A stretch of 64,000 nucleotides of DNA from Plut-88900 sp965116945 (GTDB taxonomy: Bacteria; Chloroflexota; Dehalococcoidia; Plut-88900): assembly GCA_965116945.1 (NCBI GenBank), contig OZ220734.1, positions 620,001 through 684,000 of the forward strand, read 5' to 3'. Made by a program: the position numbers and the translations under genes. Below the pieces are notes generated by a model. That model ran no database searches. It had not been told where the DNA came from and saw only the letters and a list, made by a program, of their open reading frames with translations. Shown here in pieces: positions 28,218 through 36,892 of this stretch; positions within the stretch are counted from its first letter, which is position 1; each line of letters starts with the position of its first letter.

Positions 28218-28253
28218 GGGGTCTTCCGGTTGATTGGAAGGCCCCTTTCTTTT
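28218..28253 (+). terminator. Duplicated rho-independent terminator
   Basis: GGGGTCTTCC / GGAAGGCCCC stem with a T-rich tail. It is the copy of the terminator at 27754, with one G-U pair, and lies 38 bases before the YgfZ-like gene. Confidence 0.8.
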
Positions 28254-28290
28254 AGGATTTGATATACAAATTCTTGGGAAGACGAGAGCC

Positions 28291-29301
28291 ATGACTCAGA
28301 CTGCAGAATTCACATCTACCGAAATAGCCCTGTGTGCCGCAAGGGAAGGCGTTGCCCTCGCCCGGCCCCCGATGCCCGGCATTTTGCGCATGACGGGGGA
28401 GGATGCGCTGGACCTGGTGGACCGGCTTTCGACGAATGAGGTCGTTGAAAGGCCCGTGGGTTCGGGGGTGGTGACGGTGCTGACGACCAACAAGGGTCGC
28501 GTGGTAGACCTGCTGACGGTGCTGTACGCGGCCGACCACTGGCTGGTACTCACCTCACCCGGGAACCAGCAGAAGGTCGTCGATTGGATTGAGGAGTTCA
28601 CGTTCGGGGAGGAGATTGAACTGGAGGATGTGACGGAGGAGAAAGGGTTTATCACGGTGGTCGGGCCCAGGGCGGAAGACAAGGTGAGAGAAGTATCGGG
28701 GGAGGATGCGCGTGAACTTGCGGACTATCACTGCGTTGAGGCAACGATAGCAGGGGTGGAAGTGATTGTTTATAGGGGCGGGGTGGGGATGGAAAGGGCG
28801 TTTAACGTAATTGCGCCCTCGGGTGGGGTGGAAGCCATAAGCTCGGCGTTGGTCGGGGCGGGGGTGGTGGAGATGGATGCAGAGACATACGAAGTGTTCC
28901 GCGTAGGGGCGGGGGTCCCGGTTTTCGGCGCGGAGATGGGTGAGGAAGTGAACCCGTTGGAGGCAGGGCTATGGGAGGCGGTGAGTTTTACCAAGGGGTG
29001 CTACGTGGGCCAGGAGGTCGTGGCACGGCTGAACACATACGAGAAGGTGAAGCGGCACCTGTCCATGCTGAGCTTCGAAGACGGCGCAGCGCTGGAGCCC
29101 GGGACGACCTTGACGGTTGATGGGAAGGAAGCGGGGAAGATCACGTCGGTGGCGCCGGTGGCGGTGTCGGGGCGGAGGGCTGCGCTGGGGTACGTTAGGA
29201 AGAAGTACGCTGAGCCGGAAGCGAAGTTGATCGCTGAAACAGCCGATGGCACGGTGGTTTGCCAGTTTGTTGAGAGGGTCGGGAGACGGGAGGAGGGCTA
29301 G
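28291..29301 (+). CDS. YgfZ/GcvT-family folate-binding protein
   Basis: 336 residues from ATG at 28291; an earlier in-frame start would run through the terminator. The T-protein fold is clear and the C-terminal third carries KGCYVGQEVVARL, the YgfZ signature KGCYxGQE. YgfZ binds tetrahydrofolate and helps maintain certain Fe-S enzymes, for example MiaB. This fits with an A-type Fe-S carrier encoded nearby. It is not GcvT itself because the glycine cleavage active-site residues and partner genes are missing. Convergent with the next gene, with a 4-base overlap. Confidence 0.88.
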   Translation: MTQTAEFTSTEIALCAAREGVALARPPMPGILRMTGEDALDLVDRLSTNEVVERPVGSGVVTVLTTNKGRVVDLLTVLYAADHWLVLTSPGNQQKVVDWIEEFTFGEEIELEDVTEEKGFITVVGPRAEDKVREVSGEDARELADYHCVEATIAGVEVIVYRGGVGMERAFNVIAPSGGVEAISSALVGAGVVEMDAETYEVFRVGAGVPVFGAEMGEEVNPLEAGLWEAVSFTKGCYVGQEVVARLNTYEKVKRHLSMLSFEDGAALEPGTTLTVDGKEAGKITSVAPVAVSGRRAALGYVRKKYAEPEAKLIAETADGTVVCQFVERVGRREEG

Positions 29302-31394
29302 CGGGTCGGGAGGCCGAAGGTTCTGAGGTTGGACTCCAGGACGGCGGGGTCGTTGGTGGGGAGGGCGCAGGTGTTTCCGGCGCAGACGTAGACCTGGGGC
29401 CCGACCTCCCTGGACATCATGCCCTGTACCGCGGGCGGGAGGAGGGATGGGTCGCTCTTTTCCGGATCATAGAGCGAGACGATCTTGTGGGGCCGGTAGG
29501 TGGCGAGGGCCTTCTTCCAGAGGGTTAGGGTGAGGGAGTCTGCCTCTGGGCCGACGATTACGGCGTGGGCCGGGGGGTTGAGGTGCTGGTCCAAGGCGAG
29601 GAAGTAGGTGCTGGCGAAGAGGCCGTACTGGTCGGCCATCGGGCCGAAGAGCTTCAGGGTTTGTTCCGCTTTGTCGCGATATTCCTCACGATGGGTCAGG
29701 TAGTAGAGTCTATCGAGGGTGAGGGCGGCTACGGAGTTTGTCCCGGGGGTGGGGGAGTCCTGGATGGGCTTGTCGGCCTCTTCCAGCCCCACCGAGCCCC
29801 GCTTGAAGTCGGCGAGATCAAAGAAGCCGGATTCGATGTCGTCCCAGAAGTGCTCAATGGTGAAGTCCATCAGCTCTTGAGCAAGGGTGAGGTATCGGGT
29901 TTCAGCGGTGGCTTCATGGGCGTCGAGTAGGGCTCGGGCCATATGGACCTGGTCGTCGAGGAGGCCGTCGACCTTGGCTTCGCCGTCTACGAGGCTGTGG
30001 TAAAAGCCCCGACCGGGCTTGTAAGCCTCGTCTACCAGCCGGTCGATGGCCTTGAGGGCCGAATCACGGCAGCTCTCCAATCCCAGGCCCTTGTAGGCCT
30101 CCAGGTGGGCAGAGGCCATCATGCCGTTCCAGCCGGAGTAGACGGTGGCATCGATGTAGGGCTCGGGTCTGAGGGCCCGGGCTTCAATCAAAGACTGTTT
30201 GGCGGCGTCGATGCGTTCGGCGATGTAGTCTTCTTCGAGGTCAAGGCGGCGGGCGATGGTGTCGGGAGCGGCGTCCACGAACAGAACGTTCTTGGCGGGG
30301 TTGTGGTGCATTTCGCCGCGGGGCTCTACGTTGTAGTAGAGGGAGATGATGCGGGTGTCCTCAGGGGATAGAACGTCCTCTACTTCCTGGAGAGTCCATG
30401 TGAAGTAGTCTCCGTCGTCATCGAGTCCGACATCGGCGTCCTGGCTGGCGTAGAAGCCGCCGCGGTCGGGGTCTGAGGCGACTTCGGAGACCCATTTCAC
30501 GATTCCTTCCGAAATCTCTCTGAACAGGTCGGAGCCCGTGGCCTGGTAAGCGTGGACGTAGTTCCTGAGAAGTTCCGAGTTGTCGTAGGACATCTTCTCG
30601 AAGTGGGGGACTATCCAGCGTTCGTCCACGGAGTAGCGGTGGAAACCTCCCCCAAGCTGGTCGTAGACGCCGCCGAGGGCCATCTTGTCCAGGGTCTTGT
30701 TGATGATGATGCTCAGCCAGTCCTCGCCGGTGGCGTAGTGTCGGGAGAGGGCAAGCTCGATGGCGGAGGTGTGGGGGAATTTCGGGGCCCGGCCGAAACC
30801 GCCGTGGACTATGTCGAAGCCCTGACCTATGGCCTCGAGGGCGGCGTCGATAGCCGAGTCCTGGAGCAGGTGGCCTTCCTCGCCCTGCACGGTGAGTTTG
30901 CCCAGATGCTCCTTGATCTTTCTGGCATTTTCGAGGGCCGAGGGCCTGTCGTCCCTGTAGAGGTCGCTGATGCGAGCTAGGAGGGTCTTGTAGCCGGGCC
31001 TGCCGTGCATGTCGTTCTTGGGGAAGTAGGTGCCGCCGTAGAATACCTGTCCCTGGTCGGTGAGGAAGGCGGTAAGGGGCCAGCCGCCCTGGCCCGTGAT
31101 GGCGCCGACAGCGCCCTGGTAGCGGCGGTCGACCTCGGGCCTTTCGTCCCGGTCGACCTTAACGGCGATAAAGTGGTCGTTGATGATGGCAGCGACTTCG
31201 GGGTCTTCGTAGCTCTCACGGTCCATGACGTGGCACCAATGGCACCATACTGCCCCGATGTCGAGGAGTACGGGCTTATTCTGTCGGGCGGCGAGGAGGA
31301 AGGGTTCTTCGCCCCACGGGTGCCAGTCGATAGGCTGGTGGGCGGCGCTTTTGAGGTAGGCGCTGGATTCGTTGGTCAGGCGGTTTGTGGTCAT
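29298..31394 (-). CDS. DUF255 thioredoxin-like protein (YyaL/SSP411 family)
   Basis: 698 residues. The N-terminal thioredoxin-like domain has IGAVWCHWCHVMDRESYEDPEV, with CHWC as the redox motif, and GQGGWPLTAFLTDQGQVFYGGTYFP; the remainder is an (alpha/alpha)6-barrel of the AGE-epimerase/cellulase-like kind. Relatives include bacterial YyaL and human SPATA20. The enzymatic role is unknown; a link to redox or nucleoside-diphosphate-sugar handling has only been suggested. The gene is single and convergent with the YgfZ-like gene, which it overlaps by 4 bases. Confidence 0.88.
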   Translation of the reverse strand: MTTNRLTNESSAYLKSAAHQPIDWHPWGEEPFLLAARQNKPVLLDIGAVWCHWCHVMDRESYEDPEVAAIINDHFIAVKVDRDERPEVDRRYQGAVGAITGQGGWPLTAFLTDQGQVFYGGTYFPKNDMHGRPGYKTLLARISDLYRDDRPSALENARKIKEHLGKLTVQGEEGHLLQDSAIDAALEAIGQGFDIVHGGFGRAPKFPHTSAIELALSRHYATGEDWLSIIINKTLDKMALGGVYDQLGGGFHRYSVDERWIVPHFEKMSYDNSELLRNYVHAYQATGSDLFREISEGIVKWVSEVASDPDRGGFYASQDADVGLDDDGDYFTWTLQEVEDVLSPEDTRIISLYYNVEPRGEMHHNPAKNVLFVDAAPDTIARRLDLEEDYIAERIDAAKQSLIEARALRPEPYIDATVYSGWNGMMASAHLEAYKGLGLESCRDSALKAIDRLVDEAYKPGRGFYHSLVDGEAKVDGLLDDQVHMARALLDAHEATAETRYLTLAQELMDFTIEHFWDDIESGFFDLADFKRGSVGLEEADKPIQDSPTPGTNSVAALTLDRLYYLTHREEYRDKAEQTLKLFGPMADQYGLFASTYFLALDQHLNPPAHAVIVGPEADSLTLTLWKKALATYRPHKIVSLYDPEKSDPSLLPPAVQGMMSREVGPQVYVCAGNTCALPTNDPAVLESNLRTFGLPTR

Positions 31395-31460
31395 GCTTGT
31401 CTACTTGACGAGATTAGTCGTGGAGAATGCTAACAGGTCTGGTCGGCGGTTTCCCGACCT

Positions 31461-31736
31461 CTAATCATTGAAAGGAGACCGCCTGGAAAGCCAGACGTAT
31501 GGAGTCGGATGGCCGACCCGGACGGCCCATGTCATTGCGTCGGGGTGACGGTCGAGAAGGCGGCTAGTTGCATCGGCGTCACGGGTGTCTACCTCATAGT
31601 CGCCGCTAAAGACATCAATCACCACGAATTTTCCATTCTCTCGGGGTTCGACTTTGGAGCGGATTCTTTGTTCGTAGAGGGCGGCGCCTCGGGCAGGGAG
31701 GTCAGCGGGCATTGATTGCGACATGCTCAAACTCAT
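31461..31736 (-). CDS. Small conserved protein of unknown function
   Basis: 91 residues. The body ALYEQRIRSKVEPRENGKFV, then VIDVFSGDYEVD and LLDRHPDAMTWAVRVGHPTPYVW, matches a widespread small family in Cyanobacteria and Chloroflexota (YE.xIRPxVE...GKFVVIDIxTGDYEID). In other genomes it often precedes a small aspartic-protease-like gene; none is present here. It may be an antitoxin-like protein, but that is only inferred from its size and pairing elsewhere. Confidence 0.6.
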   Translation of the reverse strand: MSLSMSQSMPADLPARGAALYEQRIRSKVEPRENGKFVVIDVFSGDYEVDTRDADATSRLLDRHPDAMTWAVRVGHPTPYVWLSRRSPFND

Positions 31737-31782
31737 AGGGCTATGCTAACACGCTCAGGCATCCCGGACACAGTCCCATGTA

Positions 31783-31811
31783 TTGGGGATGGAGTGGGAG
31801 GATGGTATATT
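31783..31811 (+). promoter_or_regulatory. Predicted promoter of the D-glutamate cyclase operon
   Basis: TTGGGG (31783) and TATATT (31806) separated by 17 bases. It is followed by AGGAGG (31820-31825) and the ATG at 31835. Confidence 0.45.
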
Positions 31812-31834
31812 ACCTAAACAGGAGGGCACCCCAG

Positions 31835-32620
31835 ATGAACAACCACAACAACCCCGCAGCATTCAGGGCCGAGACCCGCTCGGGGGCTTTTGCGGGGGTC
31901 ACGGCGGGCGTCGCGCCCGGATACACGCAGGCGAACCTGGCGATTCTGCCGAAGGAGTACGCTTTCGACTTCCTGCTGTTCTGCCAGCGGAACCGCAAGC
32001 CGTGTCCCCTGATCGAGGTGCTGGAGCCTGGTCAGGTTGAGCCTCGGGCGTCGGCGCCGGGGGCGGACATACGCACGGACCTGCCAGCCTACCGGGTGTA
32101 CCGGGATGGGGTGCTGGAAGCCGAGGTACCGGACATCGCAGAGTACTGGCGCGACGATATGGTGTCGTTCCTGCTGGGATGCAGCTTCACATTCGAAGAG
32201 GCGTTGATGCGGGCGCAGATCCCGATGCGCCATATCGAGGAGGGATCCAACGTCTCGATGTACGTGACGAACATAGATACACAGAGCGCCGGGGTGTTCT
32301 CGGGGCCGATGGTGGTGAGCATGAGGCCTGTAGCCCACTCCCAGGTTGTCAAGGCGGTGCAGGTGACGTCCCGGTACCCGGACGTGCACGGGGCGCCGAT
32401 CCACGTCGGGGAGCCGGGAGCTATCGGGATAAAGGACATTTCGAAGCCCGACTACGGAGACCCCGTGGAGTTCAAGGAGAACGAAACGCCGGTGTTCTGG
32501 GCGTGCGGAGTTACTCCACAGGCAGTCGCCGAGAAGTCCCGACCGTCGTTGATGATCACGCACGCGCCGGGATACATGTTCGTGACGGATATTCCGAACG
32601 AGACGACGGCAGCCTTGTAG
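31835..32620 (+). CDS. DUF1445/YcsI-family putative hydro-lyase
   Basis: 261 residues from ATG at 31835, with GGAGG 9 bases before it; the frame is open to 31778 but that part has no family similarity. AFRAETRSGAFAGVTAGVAPGY, FLLFCQRNRKPCPLIEV and LGCSFTFEEALM are typical of the DUF1445 (YcsI) family, as is GDPVEFKENETPVFWACGVTPQ near the end. In the human mitochondrial D-glutamate cyclase DGLUCY this domain is fused in front of the domain encoded by the next gene, so the two likely act together. It is a cytoplasmic enzyme. Confidence 0.85.
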   Translation: MNNHNNPAAFRAETRSGAFAGVTAGVAPGYTQANLAILPKEYAFDFLLFCQRNRKPCPLIEVLEPGQVEPRASAPGADIRTDLPAYRVYRDGVLEAEVPDIAEYWRDDMVSFLLGCSFTFEEALMRAQIPMRHIEEGSNVSMYVTNIDTQSAGVFSGPMVVSMRPVAHSQVVKAVQVTSRYPDVHGAPIHVGEPGAIGIKDISKPDYGDPVEFKENETPVFWACGVTPQAVAEKSRPSLMITHAPGYMFVTDIPNETTAAL

Positions 32621-32631
32621 AAAGTAAGTCC

Positions 32632-33483
32632 ATGACTATAGAAGACATCATCCTGAGTCGAGACACACGCGGCGTTTCCCGCTTGAGACGCAAATTGCCA
32701 CCCGACTTCTGCAGTCGGGCGGCGGAGTACGTGCTGGAGTCGGAGGGGTCGGTGATCATACTGACGGGCTTCTACGTGAAGGGGTCGTGGGAGACGGACG
32801 GGCCTCCAGGGGCGGTGGCGATAGGTCGAGCACTGGAAAAGCTGGGGAGGAAGGTGACCTACATCACCGATGGAGCGGCGCCGATGCTGCGAAAGCTGGT
32901 GGGAGGGGCCAGGAAGAAGGTCCGGGAATTCGCAATTGCAGGCCACGAAATCAGCAAGCTGGAGTCAAGGAGCCTCCTGACGGAGTTGAAGCCGGGGCTA
33001 GCGATCTCGATAGAGCGGGCGGGGATGACGAGGGAGTCGAAGCTGTACCTGAACATGAGGGGCGTGGATATATCTGAGAATACGGCGAAGCTTGACTACC
33101 TGTTCCAGGCGGTGGACAGTACCGTGGCGATTGGAGACGGCGGCAACGAGATAGGAATGGGGTCGGTGTATGAGCACATACCTGCTGTCTCGACCCTCGT
33201 GCCCGACCCGGCAACCACCCCCGCCGAGCATCTGATCATCGCGAGCGTTTCGAACTGGGGAGGGTATGGGTTGGTGGCGTGTCTTTCCGCCCTGACGGGC
33301 AAGGACCTGCTCCCGACGACGGACCAAGAGTTCAAGTGGGTGAAGAAATGGATAGATGCTGGTGGGGTTGATGGGATATCGGGTGAGAAGGTGTACACGG
33401 TGGACAACATGGAAGCCGTACATACCGCCGAGGTCCTGGCCCGGCTCCGGAGAGAGGTGGCGGCAGCGAGGGCGGCGGCATGA
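32632..33483 (+). CDS. D-glutamate cyclase domain protein (DUF4392)
   Basis: 283 residues from the ATG 11 bases after the YcsI-family gene; the frame is open further left but overlaps that gene. The DUF4392 hallmarks VIILTGFYVKGSWETDGPPGA and AVAIGDGGNEIGMGSV, plus IASVSNWGGYGLVACLSALTG, are present. DUF4392 is the C-terminal domain of DGLUCY, which cyclises D-glutamate to 5-oxo-D-proline. It could therefore recycle cell-wall-derived D-glutamate. The next gene overlaps by 4 bases (ATGA), marking tight coupling. Confidence 0.85.
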   Translation: MTIEDIILSRDTRGVSRLRRKLPPDFCSRAAEYVLESEGSVIILTGFYVKGSWETDGPPGAVAIGRALEKLGRKVTYITDGAAPMLRKLVGGARKKVREFAIAGHEISKLESRSLLTELKPGLAISIERAGMTRESKLYLNMRGVDISENTAKLDYLFQAVDSTVAIGDGGNEIGMGSVYEHIPAVSTLVPDPATTPAEHLIIASVSNWGGYGLVACLSALTGKDLLPTTDQEFKWVKKWIDAGGVDGISGEKVYTVDNMEAVHTAEVLARLRREVAAARAAA

Positions 33484-34418
33484 AGATCTGTTCACTACTA
33501 CCAAGCAGCACAGAGATAGTGTTCGCGTTGGGGTTGGGGGACTCGCTTGTCGGGGTTACGCACGAGTGCGACTATCCGGCGGAGACGGCAGGCATCCCAT
33601 CGGTGACGTCCAGCGTGGTGAACGGGGAGTCGATGAGCGGGAAGGACATCCACGACGCTATCACGGGGTTGGTCCACGGCGGGAGCAGCATTTACAACCT
33701 GGACCAGGAACTGCTGGACGAGGCCGGCCCCGACCTTATCCTCACCCAGGAACTGTGCGACGTTTGCGCGGTGTCCTACCACCAGGTCGAGGCTGCGGCA
33801 TCGATGCTGCAATGCGACACCCGGGTGGTCTCCCTGGAGCCGAGCTCCGTCGGTGAGATACTGGACACGATCAGGATAGTGGGGGAGATGGCGGGGGTAG
33901 AGGGTCGGGCGGAGGAGGTGATTAGCGGGCTGAGGGCTCGGGTGGAACGGATAGAGAGGATAGCGTCCCAAGCCCAGAGCAAGCCTCGGGTACTGTGCAT
34001 GGAGTGGCTGGACCCGGTTTTCGTGGGCGGTCACTGGGTGCCGGAGATGGTGGCTATGGCGGGCGGGGAGGATGGGCTGGGCATTGCAGGCAAACCATCT
34101 TTCCAGGTGGACTGGGGCAGGATCGCCGAATACAACCCCGACCTGATCGTGGCGATGCCCTGCGGGTTCAGCGCGGGCCGGACGATGATGGAGATGGAGA
34201 AGACCGTCTTCCCCGACGAGTGGCACGAACTGGATGCGGTGAAGCGGGGGGAGGTGTACGTGGTGGACGGGTCGTCGTACTTCAACCGGCCCGGGCCCCG
34301 GGTGGTTGACGGGCTGGAGATATTGGCCCAGATCTTCCATCCTGAGCTGTTTTCACCCGAAGGGGCCAGGTTCGGGGGGATGGTGAAGGTGCCTTATCCG
34401 GTCCGGACTGCAAACTAG
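33480..34418 (+). CDS. BtuF-like substrate-binding protein
   Basis: 312 residues, Peripla_BP_2 fold: MKICSLLPSSTEIVFALGLGDSLVGV is the classic start of the BtuF/cobalamin-binding family, followed by VTHECDYP and QELCDVCAVSY, and GGHWVPEMVAMAGG. No signal peptide or lipobox is visible: the protein begins directly with the domain, so it stays in the cytoplasm or uses an unrecognised export route, and no ABC permease or ATPase is adjacent. It overlaps the cyclase gene by 4 bases. Cytoplasmic homologues may bind cobalamin or an unknown ligand; transport is unlikely without partners. Confidence 0.75.
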   Translation: MKICSLLPSSTEIVFALGLGDSLVGVTHECDYPAETAGIPSVTSSVVNGESMSGKDIHDAITGLVHGGSSIYNLDQELLDEAGPDLILTQELCDVCAVSYHQVEAAASMLQCDTRVVSLEPSSVGEILDTIRIVGEMAGVEGRAEEVISGLRARVERIERIASQAQSKPRVLCMEWLDPVFVGGHWVPEMVAMAGGEDGLGIAGKPSFQVDWGRIAEYNPDLIVAMPCGFSAGRTMMEMEKTVFPDEWHELDAVKRGEVYVVDGSSYFNRPGPRVVDGLEILAQIFHPELFSPEGARFGGMVKVPYPVRTAN

Positions 34419-34424
34419 GGCGTC

Positions 34425-34826
34425 ATGGTTTCCGAGGGAGACGCCATAGCCGATGTAACGGCGGCCAACGAGCGGTTCTACCGGGCGTTCGAAAGCCTGG
34501 ATATTGAGCAGATGGCGGGGGTGTGGGTGCAGGACGACTCGGCGCAGGTAATTCACCCTGGATGGACTTTGAAGTCGGGGTGGGAAGACGTGAGGGAGAG
34601 CTGGGCTGTGATATTCAGGAACACCCGCTACATGGAGTTCAACCTGACGGGTGTGGAGGTGCTGGTGTCGGGGCCGTGGGCCCGGGTGACGTGCACTGAG
34701 AACCTGCGAAGCGTGTCGGGCGGGCAGGAGAACATGGGGCTCGTGCAGGCTACCAACCTGTACACGCTGCAGGGCGACAGGTGGCTGATGGTCCACCACC
34801 ACGGGTCACCGATATTCACGGGTTGA
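34425..34826 (+). CDS. SnoaL-like/NTF2-fold protein
   Basis: 133 residues. ITAANERFYRAFESLDIEQMAG-type opening, then SAQVIHPGWTLKSGWEDVRESW, and a C-terminal LYTLQGDRWLMVHHHGSP matches the SnoaL_3 cone fold of calcium/calmodulin-kinase-association-like or polyketide-cyclase-like proteins. The cavity has conserved hydrophobics and His. It could be an isomerase or a small binding protein. It is the last gene of the D-glutamate cyclase group, 6 bases after the BtuF-like gene. Confidence 0.75.
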   Translation: MVSEGDAIADVTAANERFYRAFESLDIEQMAGVWVQDDSAQVIHPGWTLKSGWEDVRESWAVIFRNTRYMEFNLTGVEVLVSGPWARVTCTENLRSVSGGQENMGLVQATNLYTLQGDRWLMVHHHGSPIFTG

Positions 34827-35004
34827 GCCGGCCTACTCCTCTATCCGGGCAAGGCACTTCATTCAAATCGTAGCCACGTGTGGTGCTAATCTTCTCTCCG
34901 CGCGGAAGGCCTTCGTCTCCCTACGCTCCAACTGGCAAATCCTCAAAGCGCCAGTACCAAGGGATGTTAGAATCGGAACAGCTTAGGCAACGAGGAAAAC
35001 AATA

Positions 35005-35388
35005 ATGAAGATCAAGATTACGAGCGTATTTGTAGACGATCAGGACAAGGCTCTCAGGTTCTACACGGAAGTCTTGGGGTTCGTTAAGAAGCAGGACTTT
35101 CCGGTGGGGGAGTTCAAATGGCTCACAGTCGTTTCCCCGGAGGAACCGGATGATGTTGAGCTGCTTCTTGAACCGAACGCCAATCCCGCTGCCGGCACTT
35201 ACCAGAAGGCCCTCTTCGAGCAGGGGATCGCCCAGACCGGATTTGCAGTTGAAGACATCAACAAAGAGTACGAACGGCTAAAGGGGCTGGGCGTTGCATT
35301 CATGATGGAGCCCACGGATGCAGGTACGGCCGTAATTGCCGTTTTCAATGACACCTGCGGCAATTGGATACAGCTGTACCAAGTCTAA
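35005..35388 (+). CDS. VOC (glyoxalase/dioxygenase) superfamily protein
   Basis: 127 residues, one VOC fold: KITSVFVDDQDKALRFYTEVLG at the start and GTAVIAVFNDTCGNWIQLYQ at the end, the usual first and last strands carrying metal-binding residues. In the first strand the common metal His is replaced by other residues (SVFVDDQ), while Gln near the end is kept. It may be a metal-free member. The substrate is unknown. The gene stands alone, convergent with the HpaB-like gene 2 bases beyond its stop. Confidence 0.8.
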   Translation: MKIKITSVFVDDQDKALRFYTEVLGFVKKQDFPVGEFKWLTVVSPEEPDDVELLLEPNANPAAGTYQKALFEQGIAQTGFAVEDINKEYERLKGLGVAFMMEPTDAGTAVIAVFNDTCGNWIQLYQV

Positions 35389-35390
35389 CC

Positions 35391-36821
35391 TTACTCCTCA
35401 ATCCGGGCCAGGCGCCTGACCTTTTCCGCGGCGGCATCAAAGTCATAGCCGAAGATTGTCATCATCTTCTGGGCCTGGGGCGAGCCTGCGCCGTGGTACT
35501 CGGTCATCAGGAAGTGGCCGGCATATTCGTCGGCAGCGATGTCACGCACGAAATTGTAGAGCCTCATACGCTGGTCTGCAGTGGCCCTGTCGCCGCCCGA
35601 GAGGTACTTTCTAAAGGCAGAGTGAAGTTCGGGGTTGTTATAGTCAGCCTCCCAGGGCTGGGTAGCGATAATCGCCCCGCCGATGTCTATCAGGTGCTTG
35701 TACATGTCGCTTAGCTTGTCGGTGAACATGTACTTGGCCACGTTGGTAATCACGCCGTTGGGTATTGCCATGCCGTCGGACATTGTGCAGGTCATGGCGG
35801 CGGAAGTGACGAAGGCGTCCATGGCGCTGGCCAGCATGGCGAATTCGAAGAAGTGGTCGCGGATGTGGGGGGCCCTTTCGACGCCGTTGTACTGGGCCAG
35901 CAGGTAAGCCGCTCCCGCCAGCACCTCTGCGGTGTGCTTCATGCTGCACAGGGCAGAATAGCGCAGCAGGAGGCCCAGGCCCCGGGCGATGGGCTGCGAG
36001 AGCCAGTCTTCCCCGTTCTGGATCACCCTCTCCCAGGGTACGAAAACGTCATCGAACCAGACGAAACACTCGGCGCCCGGCTCGTCGTGGCTGACCGGGT
36101 ACTCAAAGTTTGAGCCCACCATGCGCCGGGGCCTCATGAGCAGCTTCACGCCTTCGGTCCCCGGGGAAACGATGCAGGTCACGGAGTATTCCGACTCGTC
36201 GGGTCTCATCTTCTTGGTAGGCATCACCACCAATTCGTGCATGTAGGCGGCCCCCGTGATGTGGGCCTTCATGCCGCGAATGACGATGCCGTCGTCTCGT
36301 TCTTCCACCTTTCGGACGTATAGGTCGGGGTCGGACTGCTGGCCGGGGTGAAGGGAACGGTCGCCCTTGGTGTCGGACATGGCGATAGCCATGATGAGGT
36401 CTTCTTCGCGAAAGCGACGGTAGAAGTTATCGATGTTAGCCTTGTACATCGGGTTGGCATCGGCGATTTCCTGGGAGACCATGAATAGGGAAAGCATGGC
36501 ATCGCTCAATGCGGGCGCCCCCCCATATCCCAGCTCTTCAGAGAGAGCCAGCGCCTTGGCCCGCCTGAGCAGGTCGTCGGCGGACCTGGGGGGTGTGAGG
36601 AAGAGGTCGACGGGTTCGCCGGTCTCGGGGTCGGGGGCGGTGAAGATATCTTTGACTGCGGGGTCGTGGAAGCGAGCATATTGTCGGGAGTAGGACAGCG
36701 CGCCGTGTCGGGTGACGGGGTGGTCCATCACGTCGGTGATCTTCTCGCCGTCGGCGTAAATGACCCGGCCGTCCCGGATGCTTTCGATGTAGTCCTGGGG
36801 GGTTTTAAAGGTCTTGGCCAT
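35391..36821 (-). CDS. HpaB-family flavin-dependent hydroxylase
   Basis: 476 residues, 4-hydroxyphenylacetate 3-hydroxylase large-subunit family with N-terminal, middle and acyl-CoA-dehydrogenase-like C-terminal domains. DRSLHPGQQSDPDLYVRKVEE, DGIVIRGMKAHITGAAYMHE, FVWFDDVFVPWERV and LSGGDRATADQRMRL are family blocks. The family also holds 4-hydroxybutyryl-CoA dehydratase, a [4Fe-4S] enzyme. This protein has no Cys at all in its first ~160 residues, where that enzyme has two cluster ligands, so it is probably a monooxygenase that receives FADH2 from a separate reductase. No reductase is adjacent. Start supported by AAGGAG. Confidence 0.85.
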   Translation of the reverse strand: MAKTFKTPQDYIESIRDGRVIYADGEKITDVMDHPVTRHGALSYSRQYARFHDPAVKDIFTAPDPETGEPVDLFLTPPRSADDLLRRAKALALSEELGYGGAPALSDAMLSLFMVSQEIADANPMYKANIDNFYRRFREEDLIMAIAMSDTKGDRSLHPGQQSDPDLYVRKVEERDDGIVIRGMKAHITGAAYMHELVVMPTKKMRPDESEYSVTCIVSPGTEGVKLLMRPRRMVGSNFEYPVSHDEPGAECFVWFDDVFVPWERVIQNGEDWLSQPIARGLGLLLRYSALCSMKHTAEVLAGAAYLLAQYNGVERAPHIRDHFFEFAMLASAMDAFVTSAAMTCTMSDGMAIPNGVITNVAKYMFTDKLSDMYKHLIDIGGAIIATQPWEADYNNPELHSAFRKYLSGGDRATADQRMRLYNFVRDIAADEYAGHFLMTEYHGAGSPQAQKMMTIFGYDFDAAAEKVRRLARIEE

Positions 36822-36892
36822 TTGGTCATCTCCTTTGAGGGGACTGGGGCATTGCCTTGACCCGCGGCGCTCGTGATTCCTATACTCGCCCG

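Noticed and set aside
32179..32631. Upstream extension of the D-glutamate cyclase frame
   Set aside because: Shadow of the YcsI-family gene in another frame; family similarity starts at ATG 32632.
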